Positions 45,224 through 55,662 of a stretch of 64,000 bases of DNA are shown in pieces. The stretch spans positions 9,676,001 through 9,740,000 of the forward strand of contig CM053162.1 in NCBI GenBank assembly GCA_028571685.1, written 5' to 3'. The DNA is from Heterohyrax brucei. Taxonomy: Eukaryota; Chordata; Mammalia; Hyracoidea; Procaviidae. A model generated the notes under the pieces. That model saw nothing but the letters and a program-made list of their open reading frames with translations. It did not search any database and had not been told where the DNA came from. Each line of letters begins with the position of its first letter. Within the stretch, counting starts at the first letter, position 1. The translations under genes were made by a program, and so were the position numbers.

Positions 45224-45873
45224 GCCATTTATTGAATTGTGTTCCTCAGAAATACGTGTCTAGCAGTGTGGCTGGGCCCTGATTCTACCTATTGTGTGGT
45301 TGTCGTCCATTTTGGGATTTCCCTGTGTTGTAAGTCCTAATTTCTGCATGTGGTTAATAGCACAAGATTGAATTATGTTAGAGTGCGTTAGAGTGGGACT
45401 GTTAACACAGGGATGTAATTACATCCTGATTCAATGTAATTATGTAAAGGGAGTTTTCCTGGGTGTGGCCTGTACCACCTTTTATCTTAAAGGAGATAAA
45501 AGGGAAGCAAGCAGAGAGTTGGGGACTTCATACCACCAAGAAAGCAGTGCTGGGAGCAGAGCACCATCCTTTGGACCTGAGATTCCTGTGTAGATATGCT
45601 CTCAAACCAGTAAAAGACTTGGTGCGTCACGAGGCCCTTCCTACAGAGCCAACAGAGAGTGGAAGCCTTCCCCCTCCAGAGCCAACAGAGGGAGAAAGCC
45701 TTCCCCCTCCAGAGCCAACAGAGAGAGAAAGCCTTCCCCCTCCAGAGCCAACAGAGAGAGAAAGCCTTCCCCCGGAGCTGATGTCCTGAACTGGACTGTG
45801 AGAGAATAAATTTGTTTGTTAAGCCACCCTCTTGTAGTATTTCTGTTACAGCAGCACTAGGTGACCAAGGCAT
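45224..45873 (+). mobile_element. Solo LTR, ERVL-MaLR (MLT1-like)
   Basis: The block interrupts L1 ORF2 and is flanked by a 5-base duplication, CAACT, at 45219-45223 and 45874-45878. The signature is TTGAATTGTGTTCCTCAGAA near the left, GTTGGGGACTTCATACCACC in the middle, and a right end with TGTGAGAGAATAAATTTG (poly(A) signal AATAAA), then GTATTTCTGTTACAGCAGCA and CTAGGTGACCAAGGCA. That right end is the hallmark of MaLR LTRs. It holds an internal minisatellite and no retroviral genes. Confidence 0.72.
45636..45773 (+). repeat. 33-bp minisatellite inside the LTR
   Basis: Four units: 45636-45665 (30 bases, diverged), 45666-45698, 45699-45731 and 45732-45764 (33 bases each). The last two are identical and the second differs by one base. 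A partial fifth unit runs to 45773. The unit contains CCTCCAGAGCCAACAGAG and GAGAAAGCCTTCCCC. Because 33 is divisible by three it stays open and yields an 11-residue repeat (PEPTERESLPP) on the + strand. This is a by-product, not evidence of a protein. Confidence 0.93.
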
Positions 45874-46061
45874 CAACTTCATATGGAAAGGAAAGAAACC
45901 CTGGATAAACAAAGCATTACTGAAGAAAAAAGACAAACTGGGAGTCTGCATCCAACCTGATTTCAGAACCTTCAGTATAGCCACAGTAGTCCAATTAGCT
46001 TGATACTAGTATAATGACAGATACATAGACCAGAGGGACAGAATGGAGGACCCAAACATAC

Positions 46062-46111
46062 ATCACCGGTTGGGATCTACCTGACAGCAACAGGTTTCCT
46101 TTGGTTGGTTT
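46062..46111 (+). mobile_element. AfroSINE 3' scrap
   Basis: CATCACCGGTTGGGATCTAC, CTGACAGCAACAGGTTTCC and TTTGGTTGGTTT resemble the last part of the SINE. Confidence 0.5.
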
Positions 46112-46567
46112 TAGAGTCAGCTGATCTCTGGATCAGAGTCCTTTAAATGAGGAAAAGACAATCTTTGTAACAAATGATGCAGGCAAATGGACATCTGTCT
46201 ATGAAAAAAAAAGAAACAGGCCTAATACTTCACACCATACACAAAAAATAACTCAGTATAGATCAAAGGCCTAAATATAAAACCAAAACGTTAAAGATTA
46301 TGGACCTAAAAATAGGGACGTTAGAGATCCTAACACACAGTAGCATAAACAGAATACAAAACATAACTAGCAATGCACAAACACCAGAAGACAAACTATA
46401 TATTAGGAAGCTCCTAAAAATTAAACACTTAATGCTCATCAAAAGTCTTCTCCAAAAGACTAAAAAGAGAAACTGCAGACTGGGGGAAAAAACTGACTAC
46501 AATATATCCAAAAAGAATGTAATCCCTAAACTCTACAAAATATGTCAACAACAAAAAGACAAAAAAT

Positions 46568-47117
46568 GTATGTTACTGGACCTCCAGTTCTCACTCAGCG
46601 TGACACTCAGACACAAGTCTGATGAGAGCGAAAAGAAGAAAACTTTACATAGGTGGCCACGCAGAGGAGCAAACTAAGATTTGTGTCACCAGGGTTTATA
46701 TGGGGCCATGAAGCCCAAGGTTCTTGCTTTGCATGTTTAGAAATGTGTCACTGTGGGATAGGATAATGATTTCCTTGGTGATAATTGTCATCATCTGACC
46801 AGTGCAACTGCACTGGAGTCCAGGACTTACAAATGGCTGCACCTGGGGGTAAATGGCTGCTTAGCTTTTCCAGACCCCTCCCCCTCCCCCATATTGGGCA
46901 GTATCTCCACTGATAGATCACCAAGAATATAAGTTGAGGTTCTTTGCACCTACCTTTGCTGTTCTGCATCTGCACTAGCACCTCTTACTGGTTTTGTCTA
47001 GTATTTGTCCCCAGTCCCTTACTTTGATTCTTCCAGTTTTCCGTAGAGCTAGGATGAAGAAGTTACAATGTTTAGCCAATTACCCGGTCGCCATCTAGCA
47101 GTGCTTGCCTCATCCAT
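46568..47117. mobile_element. LTR-like insert in L1 ORF2
   Basis: L1 stops after AACAACAAAAAGACAAAAAA and resumes at AAACAAGCAAAGGATTTGAA. These are close neighbours in ORF2. The 0.55 kb between is unrelated to L1 and holds a TATA-like AATATAAG at 46927-46934. Its left edge TGTATGTTACTGG could be an LTR start. No poly(A) signal or duplication is clear. The family is not recognised. Confidence 0.4.
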
Positions 47118-49648
47118 TTTTTAAAAACAAGCAAAGGATTTGAACAGACAACTTAATGAGGATATTTAGACACCTGACAAACTCATGCAGAAATGTTTGT
47201 GATCAATAACTGCTAGAGAAATGCAGGTCACATTAGGGGATGAACCATAAAGTAACAGACATTGGAGAAGTTGAAGGGAGATGGAACTCTCACAGACTGC
47301 TGGTGGGAATGTAAAATATGGTACCACTAGTATGGAAAACTAAATGGCCCCCTCCTAAGGGGCCAACAGTTTACTCCTAGGAATATATCATAGAGAAATA
47401 AGAGCTGTCACAGAAATAGACATATGCATGCCTATGTTCATTGCAGCATTATTCACAACTGCAAAAAGATAGAAAGAACCTAAGGGCCCATTGATAGATT
47501 AGTGAATAAGCAAAATAATAGTCCATGCACACAGTGGAATACTATACCACATAAGGAACAATGATAAATCTGTAAAGCATATCACCTGGATGAATCTAGA
47601 GGGCATCATGCATAGTGAAATATGTCAGTCACAAAAGGCCAGATATCACAGGAGACCACTATTATAAAAACCCAAGAAAACTGTTTACACAGAGGTAAAA
47701 CAGTCTTAGATGATTACAGCAGAGTGGAGGGGCAGGGAGAGAAAATCACTAACTAGGTAGTAGATCAGTGTTAACTTAAGGGAAAGACAACACACAGTAT
47801 AGGGAATGTCAAGACAGCTTGACCAGGGCAAAGACATAGAAACTTGTTAGGCACATGCAAACACCTTGAGAAGCCGAGTTAACGTAGACTCAGAGGGCTG
47901 AGGACCATAGTCTGTTAGCATAACATAGTTGCATAAAGAAAGTGTTCTGTGTCCTACTTTGGGGAGTAGTGTCTGAAGTCTTAAAAACGTGGAAACATAG
48001 TCACATCCCATTCAGAAGAAAGGAGGAGGCAGAGTCAAGATGGCAGACTAAACACATGTATCCTTAAATCCCTCTGGAAACCAAGACCTGAACTGATAAT
48101 TAAACAGAGACTTCTGGACTCTTAGTGAGCCCTAGGACACAGTATAGGGCTGTTAATTTGGACTTCATGCCACTAAATGGAAGACCTCCTCTCTTTTGCC
48201 ATTCCCCACTCTTGGAGAATGCTGGTTTTCACGGCCTGAAGGTAACTTACCGTTTTAATTTTGTTTTCTTTATCATAGCCAGCAGGCAGAGCTGGGACTT
48301 GACTAGCAGCTAATCTGAGACACAAAACTGGTGGAATTAGCAGGCGAAATTGCCATATTTTGAGAGCCTGACTTTGGACTCCGTATATGTTGGCACCTTT
48401 GGCCTCTTTCCACCTCTGCCATTGAGTACCCTATACCGAAGCAGGTGGAGAGCTTGTGTGGGATGCCATCTTGTTCCACTGGGAGACAGAGATACCCATG
48501 TGGACCTAATCCCTAGGCTGGGAGACAGTGCCTCCCCAGAGGAGAGTGGTTTTCTGGGAGAAAAGCAGTATTCTACAAAGTGTCTGCTGTGGCTGGGGCC
48601 TGGCAGCAGAGGCCAGCAGGGCAGTAGCCTTTCTGTAGTTTGAACTAGTTTATAACATTTGGGGTTGGGTATAGAGGTGCTTACTTTGCTAGCTGGGAAG
48701 AGGGACTTGTACACCTGAAAGCCTGAATGACTTTGAAAGTTGTCAGATACCTTTTACTTTTCATTTTAAGACAGCCTAGAGAAGCAACTGCAGTCGATCC
48801 TCACAGCATCTCTCCCAGCCTTTATTGACTCACATGATGCCCAGAAAGTAATAGATTCTAGAGAAAAGTGTAACAGAGAAATCACCCATGGCTTCAGAAG
48901 GCCCCCAAGAGAAACAACCAAATAACTTCCCAGGTGAAGAAACCTTTCTGAAATTAATTGGGAGGTGAATACAAAAGGATTATATATAGAGCCCTCCTAG
49001 ACGTCATACAAAATGCAGCAGAGCAAAATTAAAGCTTAAGCAAGCTGTGCGATCTGATGGAACACCAGTACTCTGAAATCCAACAGATCAAGAACAAAAT
49101 TAAAGAGATAGAAACTTCAAAACCAAGAAAACAGAATGGAACAAATGGACAATAGACTTTCTGACTTGTAAGACAGAGCAACTGACTCGAGCATCTAGGA
49201 GGAAAAATCAGAAAAAAGAAACAAGGAAAATGAAGAAGCATTAAGAAACATATGGGACTCTTATTAGAAGAGGAACAGTCTGTGATTAATTGGAGTTCCT
49301 GAACACAGCAAGACACCTGAGAACACAGAGTATTGTTGCTGAGCTGCTGACAGAAAACTCCCCAGAAATTATGAAAGAAGGGGATATAGATATCCAAGAT
49401 GCATATTGAATGCCACTCAATATAGAGCTCAAAAGAAAGACTCAAAGACATATTATATCAAGCTTAAAAAAATGAAACATAAGCAGAAACTCCTAAAGGC
49501 AGCACAACTCAAAGAAAGCTAACAGTCAGAGGGAAACCCCGTAGGCTTTTGTCGGATTTCTCAGCAGAAACAATGCTGGCATGGAGACAGTGGCAAGACA
49601 CATTCAAAGCCTGGAAGGAGAAGAACTTCCAACCCAGAATTATATATT

Positions 49649-49879
49649 ATGTATCCTGCAAAACTATCTTTCAAATATGAAAATGAAATAAAAACATTTG
49701 CAGACAACAGAAACTCAGAGACTGTAAAAACCAAACCAAAGCTACAAGAAATAACTGAAAGAATCTCTTGGCTTAGAAGAACCAAACCACTAACTTTATA
49801 TTTTAGAAGCAAATTCAGGACACATCACCAAGAATCCTACTCAGTTAGGGAAGGCTCCAAATTCAGTCAAACCTTTTAA
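49649..49879 (+). pseudogene. L1 ORF1 C-terminal fragment
   Basis: The frame reads MYPAKLSFKYENEIKTFADN and then KTKPKLQEITERISWLRRTK. This is the end of ORF1p, matching the fragment at 57488-57682 and the reversed one near 20.5 kb. It is out of frame with the preceding ORF1 sequence. Confidence 0.8.
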
Positions 49880-50642
49880 TAATGAAAGAAATTATAATAG
49901 TGATCATATCATGGAAACTATGGCATAATATTGAAAAGAGGGATGTACTACAGTCGCTGTAGTCCTTCCAAATGGAGAGGAAGTTGTTAAGACTGCTAGT
50001 AATTAAAATTGGGTTTATACATAGTTTATTAAGGGGGACCATAGGGGCAGCCATAAAGCACAATAAGCCAAGCCAAAAAGATGCAACATATTAAATCAAG
50101 AAACTTAATACAGGAGTCTCAACAATCACAAAACCAACCCTAAAAAAGGTGAAAAATCAACTCACAAAGAAGAAAGTCCCAGAACAGATTAATAAGAACA
50201 ACAGAGAAAACATCAACACAAAAATAAATATACCACAATGACAACACTAAACACATATTTATCAATAATTACATTGAATGTGAGTGGACTGAATGCTCCA
50301 GTAAAGAGACGTTGAGTGACATCTTGGATCAAAAGACATGACTCATTCATACATTGCCTACAAGAAACTAACCTTAGACTTAAAGATATGGACAAACTGA
50401 AAATTAAAGGATGGAAGAAAATATATCAAGCTAACAAGAACAAGGAAGAGGAGGTGTGGCAATTCTAATCTCAGATAAAATAGATTTCAATGTAAAATCC
50501 ACCATCGTGCACAAGGATGGAAACTATTGCTGAAAGGTTCAGTACACAAGCATGACTTAACAATGTTAAATATTTATGCACCTAATAGTAGATCACCTAA
50601 ATACATAGAAGAAACACTGAGATACATCACTCCACAATAATA

Positions 50643-51170
50643 GTGGGAGACTTCAACACTCCACTCTCAGTATTAGACAGATCATCTAGAAAAAAGCTTA
50701 GTAAAGATACAGAAGACCTTATTGCCACAATTAACCATCTAGACCTTGTCAACATATACACAATTTTCTGTCCATTAACAGACAACTACACTTTTTTCTC
50801 CAGTGCACATGGAACATTCTCCAGAATAGACCACATGTTAGGCTATAAAGCAATTCTCAACAAAATCCATACAATTGAATTAATGCAAAGCGTCTTCTCA
50901 GATCATAAAGCCATAAGAGTCAAAATCAGTAGCAGAAGAAACATAGATAGGAAGTGGAACTCTTGGAAACTGAACAGTATCTTGCTCAGAAAACCATGGG
51001 TTATAGAAGAAATCAAGGATGAAATAAAGAAATTCATGGATTCCAATGAGAAGGAAAACACTTCCTACCAGAACCTATGGGATACAGCCAAAGCAATGCT
51101 CAGAGGTCTGTTTATCTCCATAAATGTACACATCTGGAAGAAAGAAAGAAAAACCAACTCAAGGAACTAA
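50643..51170 (+). pseudogene. L1 ORF2 endonuclease fragment, motif residues kept
   Basis: 175 codons from M-GDFNTPLSVLDRSSRK through GTFSRIDHMLG and SVFSDHKAIRVKISS to SYQNLWDTAKAMLRG. In L1 endonuclease the G-D-F-N, I-D-H and S-D-H residues line the active site (known), and all are present here. It is still only a fragment: the upstream quarter is in other frames, the frame ends at 51170, and the reverse transcriptase is missing. Confidence 0.85.
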
Positions 51171-51296
51171 CCCTACAGCTTGAGCAAGTAGAGAGAGAAC
51201 AATAGAGGAACCTCTGAGGCACCAGAAGAAAACAGACCGTAAAGATTAGAGCAGAGCTACATGAATTAGAGAATAGAAGAACAGTTGAAAAAACCT

Positions 51297-53445
51297 GAAT
51301 GTTTTCTTAAAAATAGTTATGGCAGTTGACCTACTGTGCCCTGAAACTATGGTCTACAGATCTCTGTCCCTGCTACTCTGTCCTTTGAAACATTGGGTTA
51401 TTATTTGGAAACCTCTTAGTTTCTGATATAGTCCAGCTGTGCTGACCCCCCTTCTACTATGTGCTGTCACTCCCTTCACTTCTAACCCAATTCCTGGCTA
51501 CTATCTAATCAATGACTACCTATCTCCCTCCTTCCCCATCAAAGACTGTTCTCTTCTGTGCTTAAACTTTTTCTTGAGTTCTTGATGGTAGTGGTTTCAT
51601 ACAATACTTGTCCTTTTGCAGCATAATGTTATTCAGCATAATGTCTTCCAGATGACTCCATGTTAGTTTTTTTTTCCATTCATCTGTTGGTGGTCATGTA
51701 GGTTGATTTTATCTTTGTGCTGTTGTGGACAGTGCTTCAGTAAACATTGGTGTGCGTGTATCAGTTCATGTGATGGACATTATTTTTCTAGGATATATCC
51801 CAAAAAGTCAGATTACTGGATCATATGCTAGAGTTTTTTTTTTTTTCTTTTATTGTGACTGAGTGAAAATTTACAATCCAAGTCAATTTGCCATATAAAA
51901 CCTCATTTACACACCTCTGAGCAGCTCTTAGCTACTCTCCCAACCCTGTGATAGCACTAGTCTACCTTTCTACCCTGTACTTCTATTCATACAATCAACA
52001 CCTGTCACCTCCTGTCTACCCTCCCATCTCATTTCTACAGATGAGCTGCTTTGACAGCCTAATAATATCTTATAGCCCACTCCAATTTTTGTCTGAACAG
52101 TTGTCTTCGGTACTGATTTCAGCTGTGGGCTAGCAGTGAGTCTAGGGGCCATATTCTCAGGGGACTCTTAGGATGTCAGACCATTAAGTCTCTGGTCTTA
52201 TTACAGAATTCTAGATCTGTACTCCTGTTTTCTCCCACTATGTCAGGGAGTCTGCGTTGTGTTCCCTGTCAAGGAAGTCATTGGTGGTGGTCTCATAATG
52301 ATATTACTATTTCTAGCTTTTTAAGAAAGCAACAAATCAATTCCAAAGTGGTTGTACCATTTGAGATTCCCACCAGCAGCGTAGAAGTGTTCTAATCTCT
52401 CCACAACCTCTCCAACATTTATTATTTTGTGTTTTTTGGATGGATGCCAACCTCGTTGGGGTGAGATGGTATCTCATTGTAGTTTTGAGTTGCATTTCTC
52501 TAATGGCTAATGATCATAAACATTTCCTTGTGTTTTATCTGTTAGGCCACCTGGGTGTCATCTTTGGTGAAGTGCCTGTGCATATCTTTTGCCCATTTTT
52601 TTAATTGAGTTATCTCTGTCATTGAGATTTTGAAGTATAGTGGATTATGGAGATTAGACACTACTGAATTTGTGGTAGCCAAAAGTTATTTTCCAGCCTG
52701 TAGGTTGTCTTTTTTACTCTTTTGGTGAAGTCTTTGGATGAGCATAAGTGTTTGACTTTTAGGGCGTCACAGTTACTTGTTTTCTCTTGTGGTGGTTATG
52801 CATGGTTAGTAATGTTTTAGTCTGTTTGTGCCAGGTGTTGGGGTTCCTCGCATTGCCCCTGTCTTTTCTTCCATAATTATTTAGATATGATATTTAAGTA
52901 TTTGATCCATTTTAAGTTGTTTTTTGTGTCTGTTGTGAGATGTCTTGTTCTTTTGCAGATGGATATTAAGTTATGCCAACACCATTTGTTAAAGTGACTG
53001 TCTTTTCCCCAATTTACGGACTTTGGACCTTTATCAAATATCAGCTACTTATAGGGGACTGACATTATGTCTGAATTCTCAGTTCTGTTCCATTGGTCTA
53101 TGTATCTGTTTTTGTACCAATACCAGGGTGTCAAGACTTCTGTGACAGTGTAGTAGGTTCTAAAGTTAAGGTAGTGTGAGATCTACCGCTTTGCTGTTTG
53201 TCTTCAGTGGTGCTTTTTTTATCCAAGGCTTCTTCCCTTTCCATATGAAGTTGGTGGTTTGTTTCTCCATCTTGTTAGAAAATGCCATTGGAATTGCTAT
53301 TGGGATTGCATTGTATATATAGATGTTTTGGGGTGACTAGACATTTTCACTATTTTGAGTCTTCCTATCCGGGAGCAAGGTAGGTTTCTCTGCAAGGCTT
53401 ATGTAGGGTTTTTTAATTTCTTGCAGTAGAGTCTTGTAATTTCCA
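51297..53445 (-). mobile_element. Antisense L1, 3'UTR and ORF2 C-terminal half
   Basis: Reversed 3'UTR (GGTCTACAGATCTCTGTCCC) starts just right of 51297. Reversed ORF2 C-terminal phrases continue to CTTGCAGTAGAGTCTTGTAA at 53440. A second L1 3'UTR piece splits it at 51834-52314. The 5' part is missing, as is usual for truncated L1. Confidence 0.82.
51834..52314 (-). mobile_element. L1 3'UTR fragment nested in antisense L1
   Basis: A T-run with TTTTATTGTGACTGAGTGAA and AATTTACAATCC is the reversed 3' end. About 450 bases of 3'UTR follow. The host L1 stops at GATTACTGGATCATATG and resumes at TATTTCTAGCTTTTTAAGAA, the same place where the 15.8-kb copy is split. The inner piece here is shorter, so the two events are separate. 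Confidence 0.76.
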
Positions 53446-53827
53446 GAAAACTATTTCTGAACTACTGAATAGCTCAAGTTACAGATGTGTTACATGAATA
53501 CATTTTTATTTTAAATACTGCGTATATTAATAATGAGAATTTAATATTTCTTTTTACGTGATACAAAATTTAAATGAGCTCCAAATTAAATATGTAACTA
53601 CACATATGCATGTTCATTTACACATATGGTGAGAAATGAGATATTTCTCTAACAGAGTTACTTAGAAAATTTTAGGTTATATTTTTAGGGTATATGATTA
53701 TGTCTGATATTTTAGAAATCACATAATTTCACCCTTTTCCACGTTTTGCTGCACTGAAATATACTTTTCCATGTAATTTTTTATTATGGACTACATCATG
53801 GGACTGTTTCCACAGTTATTTGTTAAA
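53446..53827. other. AT-rich intronic stretch
   Basis: No gene or repeat recognised. Probably single-copy intron. Confidence 0.4.
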
Positions 53828-53985
53828 AACTGGAAACCAAACCCAGTGCTGTCAAGTTAATTCCAACTCATAGCAACCCTGTAGGTCAGAGTAGAACAGC
53901 CCGATAGAGTGTCCAAGGAGCACCTGGTGAATTTGAACTGCCCTCTTTTGGTTAGCAGCATAGCACATAACCACTTTGTATCATA
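53828..53985 (-). mobile_element. AfroSINE, antisense
   Basis: GGAAACCAAACCCAGTGCTG, CATAGCAACCCTGTAGGTCA, AGAGTGTCCAAGGAGCACCT and TGAATTTGAACTGCC are present. Confidence 0.87.
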
Positions 53986-54056
53986 GATGTATAGCCATTA
54001 CATTGAACAAGCATGATTTATGAGATAGTCCATCCTTTTTGTCTTTAACTGCCTGT

Positions 54057-54225
54057 TTTTGGAGCCCTAGTGTCTCACTGGTTAAGTGCTTGACTGCTAA
54101 CCAAAAGGTCAGTGGTTTTGAGTGCATCAGCCACACCTTGGAAATCATATGGGGCCATTCTACTCTGTACTGTGGTGTCTCTGTGTGTCAGAATTGACTG
54201 CATTGCAGTGGGTTTGGAATTTTTG
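54057..54225 (+). mobile_element. AfroSINE
   Basis: TTGGAGCCCTAGTGTCTCAC, TAAGTGCTTGACTGCTAACC, AAAAGGTCAGTGG and GTGTGTCAGAATTGACTGCA. Confidence 0.85.
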
Positions 54226-54575
54226 TGGTTGTGTTCTTTTATATTTATTCCAAAAGGCTAATTCTTCCCAGATTCATGGAGGGCAAGTCATAATAAATTT
54301 TCTGCTTACTTTCAGGAAATAAAAACAATCTGTCCAAGAACTAGTAAACATAATGGTTTATTACTTCAAACTAAAGCTATTTCTTTTTCCCCCACCTCAG
54401 GCTTACTACAGGTTTAGAATGGAAGAGTGATATTTGGTTGCCTTTTTTTCTGTCTACTTTTCCCCACTTTACCCTACACCTTCTCCCCACTTCCTGACTA
54501 TGGATTCTGGACCCTCTAGTATTGGCAGAGGCAAAAGTTAAGAAGCAGAGATCTGTAACGTAGTAGTAGTAGAGT
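54226..54575. other. Intronic stretch
   Basis: No gene or repeat recognised. A few GTA-type triplets (TAGTAGTAGTAGAGTAG) lie at 54560-54577. Confidence 0.35.
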
Positions 54576-54775
54576 AGTAATAACAGCAGCTAATGTGATT
54601 ATGGCATGCTGGGCAGTGTTCTGTTGTCTGTGTGATAGTGCTGAAGAAACTAAGTTACAGAGACTGTAAATGAGTTACCTAAGATTGGGCAGCTATATAT
54701 GGCAGAACCAGGATACCAGCCAACCATTCTGGCTCTAGCTTCTGTGCTCTCAGCCACTCCACTACATTGCTTCTG
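54576..54775 (-). mobile_element. MIR, antisense
   Basis: AAGAAACTAAGTTACAGAGA, GAGTTACCTAAGATTGGGCA, ATGGCAGAACCAGGATACCA and CAGCCACTCCACTACATTGC follow the reversed MIR order closely. One of the clearest ancient repeats here. Confidence 0.8.
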
Positions 54776-55112
54776 TACACTGTGATAGATGGCAAACATG
54801 CTTCCTAATCTTGGCCAATGTTTAAAGCAGACTTACGCCTTTCAGATGTTTTTCAGGTGTAGTATACATTTTCTATAGATCTGAAGTGAAGGGCAGACAG
54901 TCTCAACCCCTTTATCTTGCTGAGAGGAATAGGAAGAAGTGAGGTGGAGTTTGGAACTCACAGCACAGTGATCACTTTGATCAAAAATCCTTTTCTAGTC
55001 TTGAACTCTGAAGGTTGAAGGTGGGTATGACTCAAGATTATAAAATGTTTTTCCACTGTCTCCTTGCATAAGTGGTCTTGCACTGTATTTTGACATCTAC
55101 TATCTATTTTTG
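54776..55112. other. Intronic stretch
   Basis: No gene or repeat recognised. Confidence 0.35.
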
Positions 55113-55277
55113 AGGAAACCCTGGTGGCATAGTGGGTTAAGTGTTACATGTGCTAACCAAAAGGTTGGCAGTTCATATCCGGCAGGCACTCCTTGGAAAC
55201 TCTATGGTGCAGTTCTGCTCTGACCTTTAGCATCACTATGAGTCAGACCCAACTTGATGGTAGTTGGGTTTTTTTTT
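55113..55277 (+). mobile_element. AfroSINE
   Basis: GAGGAAACCCTGGTGGCATA is a near-consensus head. CAAAAGGTTGGCAGTTCATA, GGCACTCCTTGGAAACTCTA and GAGTCAGACCCAACTTGATG follow, with a T-run tail. Confidence 0.9.
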
Positions 55278-55296
55278 TTTTTTTTAATCTATTTTT

Positions 55297-55401
55297 GAAG
55301 TCCCTAGGTGGTGTAAATGTTAAGCACTTGACTGACTGCTAGCTGAAAGGCACATACCTCAGAAGACAGGCCTGACAGCCTGTTTTCAGAAGATCACAGC
55401 C
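55297..55401 (+). mobile_element. AfroSINE 5' part, old subtype
   Basis: AAGTCCCTAGGTGGTGTAAA, TAAGCACTTGACTGACTGCT and CTCAGAAGACAGGCCTGACA; it stops where L1 sequence starts. Confidence 0.65.
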
Positions 55402-55662
55402 TGCTCATGATCATTAGCTGTTAGAGAAATCCAAGTCAAAACTACAATAAGATACCATCTCACCTCAAGAAGGCTGGCAATAATCCAAAAAAACAAAACA
55501 ACAAACGTTAGAGAGGCTGTAGAGAGACTGGAATTCTCCTATACTGCCCCTGGAAATGCACAATGGTACAGCCTCTTTGGAAAGCCATTTGATGCTTCCT
55601 TAAAAAGATAGAAATACCATATGATCAGCAGTCCCACTGCTGGGAATATATCCAAGAGAAAT
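55402..55662 (+). mobile_element. L1 ORF2 C-terminal fragment
   Basis: CATGATCATTAGCTGTTAGA, GATACCATCTCACCTC and CTGGGAATATATCC are typical ORF2 C-terminal DNA and match 62785-63030. It ends where the next L1 begins, probably cut by that insertion. Confidence 0.8.

Larger units (their letters stand above)
42790..48012 (+). mobile_element. Older L1 with five later insertions
   Basis: ORF2 endonuclease-like sequence starts near 42880 and reverse transcriptase near 43600. The RT catalytic region at about 44641-44670 (CCCTTTTACAGATGATTTAA) reads L-F-T-D-D, keeping both aspartates. C-terminal ORF2 is at 46110-47640 and 3'UTR at 47690-48010, where the next L1 begins. Insertions are SINEs at 44406-44554 and 44672-44822, an LTR at 45224-45873, a SINE tail at 46062-46111 and an LTR-like block at 46568-47117. 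It is more diverged than its neighbours. Confidence 0.8.
48020..51296 (+). mobile_element. L1 LINE 5' half: 5'UTR, ORF1, start of ORF2
   Basis: It starts with a GGAGGCAGAGTCAAGATGGC 5' end, with a YY1-type CAAGATGGC at 48036-48044. A 5'UTR of about 0.95 kb, an ORF1 relic (about 49000-49880), an inter-ORF stretch, and ORF2 through the endonuclease follow. At 51296 it gives way to an antisense L1, and its own 3' part is not found beyond. Its 5'UTR matches those at 21.4-22.4 kb (reversed) and 55.7 kb, so the three belong to one subfamily. Confidence 0.85.

Noticed and set aside
45636..45773. CRISPR array
   Set aside because: The units are contiguous with no unique spacers, and the genome is mammalian.
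45463..45789. 108-codon frame with regular PEPTERESLPP repeats
   Set aside because: It comes from the 33-bp minisatellite inside a solo LTR; the period divisible by three keeps it open. No start context or protein family supports it.
48020..53445. Twin-priming inversion as the explanation for a sense L1 5' half next to an antisense 3' half
   Set aside because: In a twin-primed L1 the inverted 5' piece lies on the side away from the poly(A). Here the sense piece lies next to the antisense element's 3' end, so two separate elements fit better.
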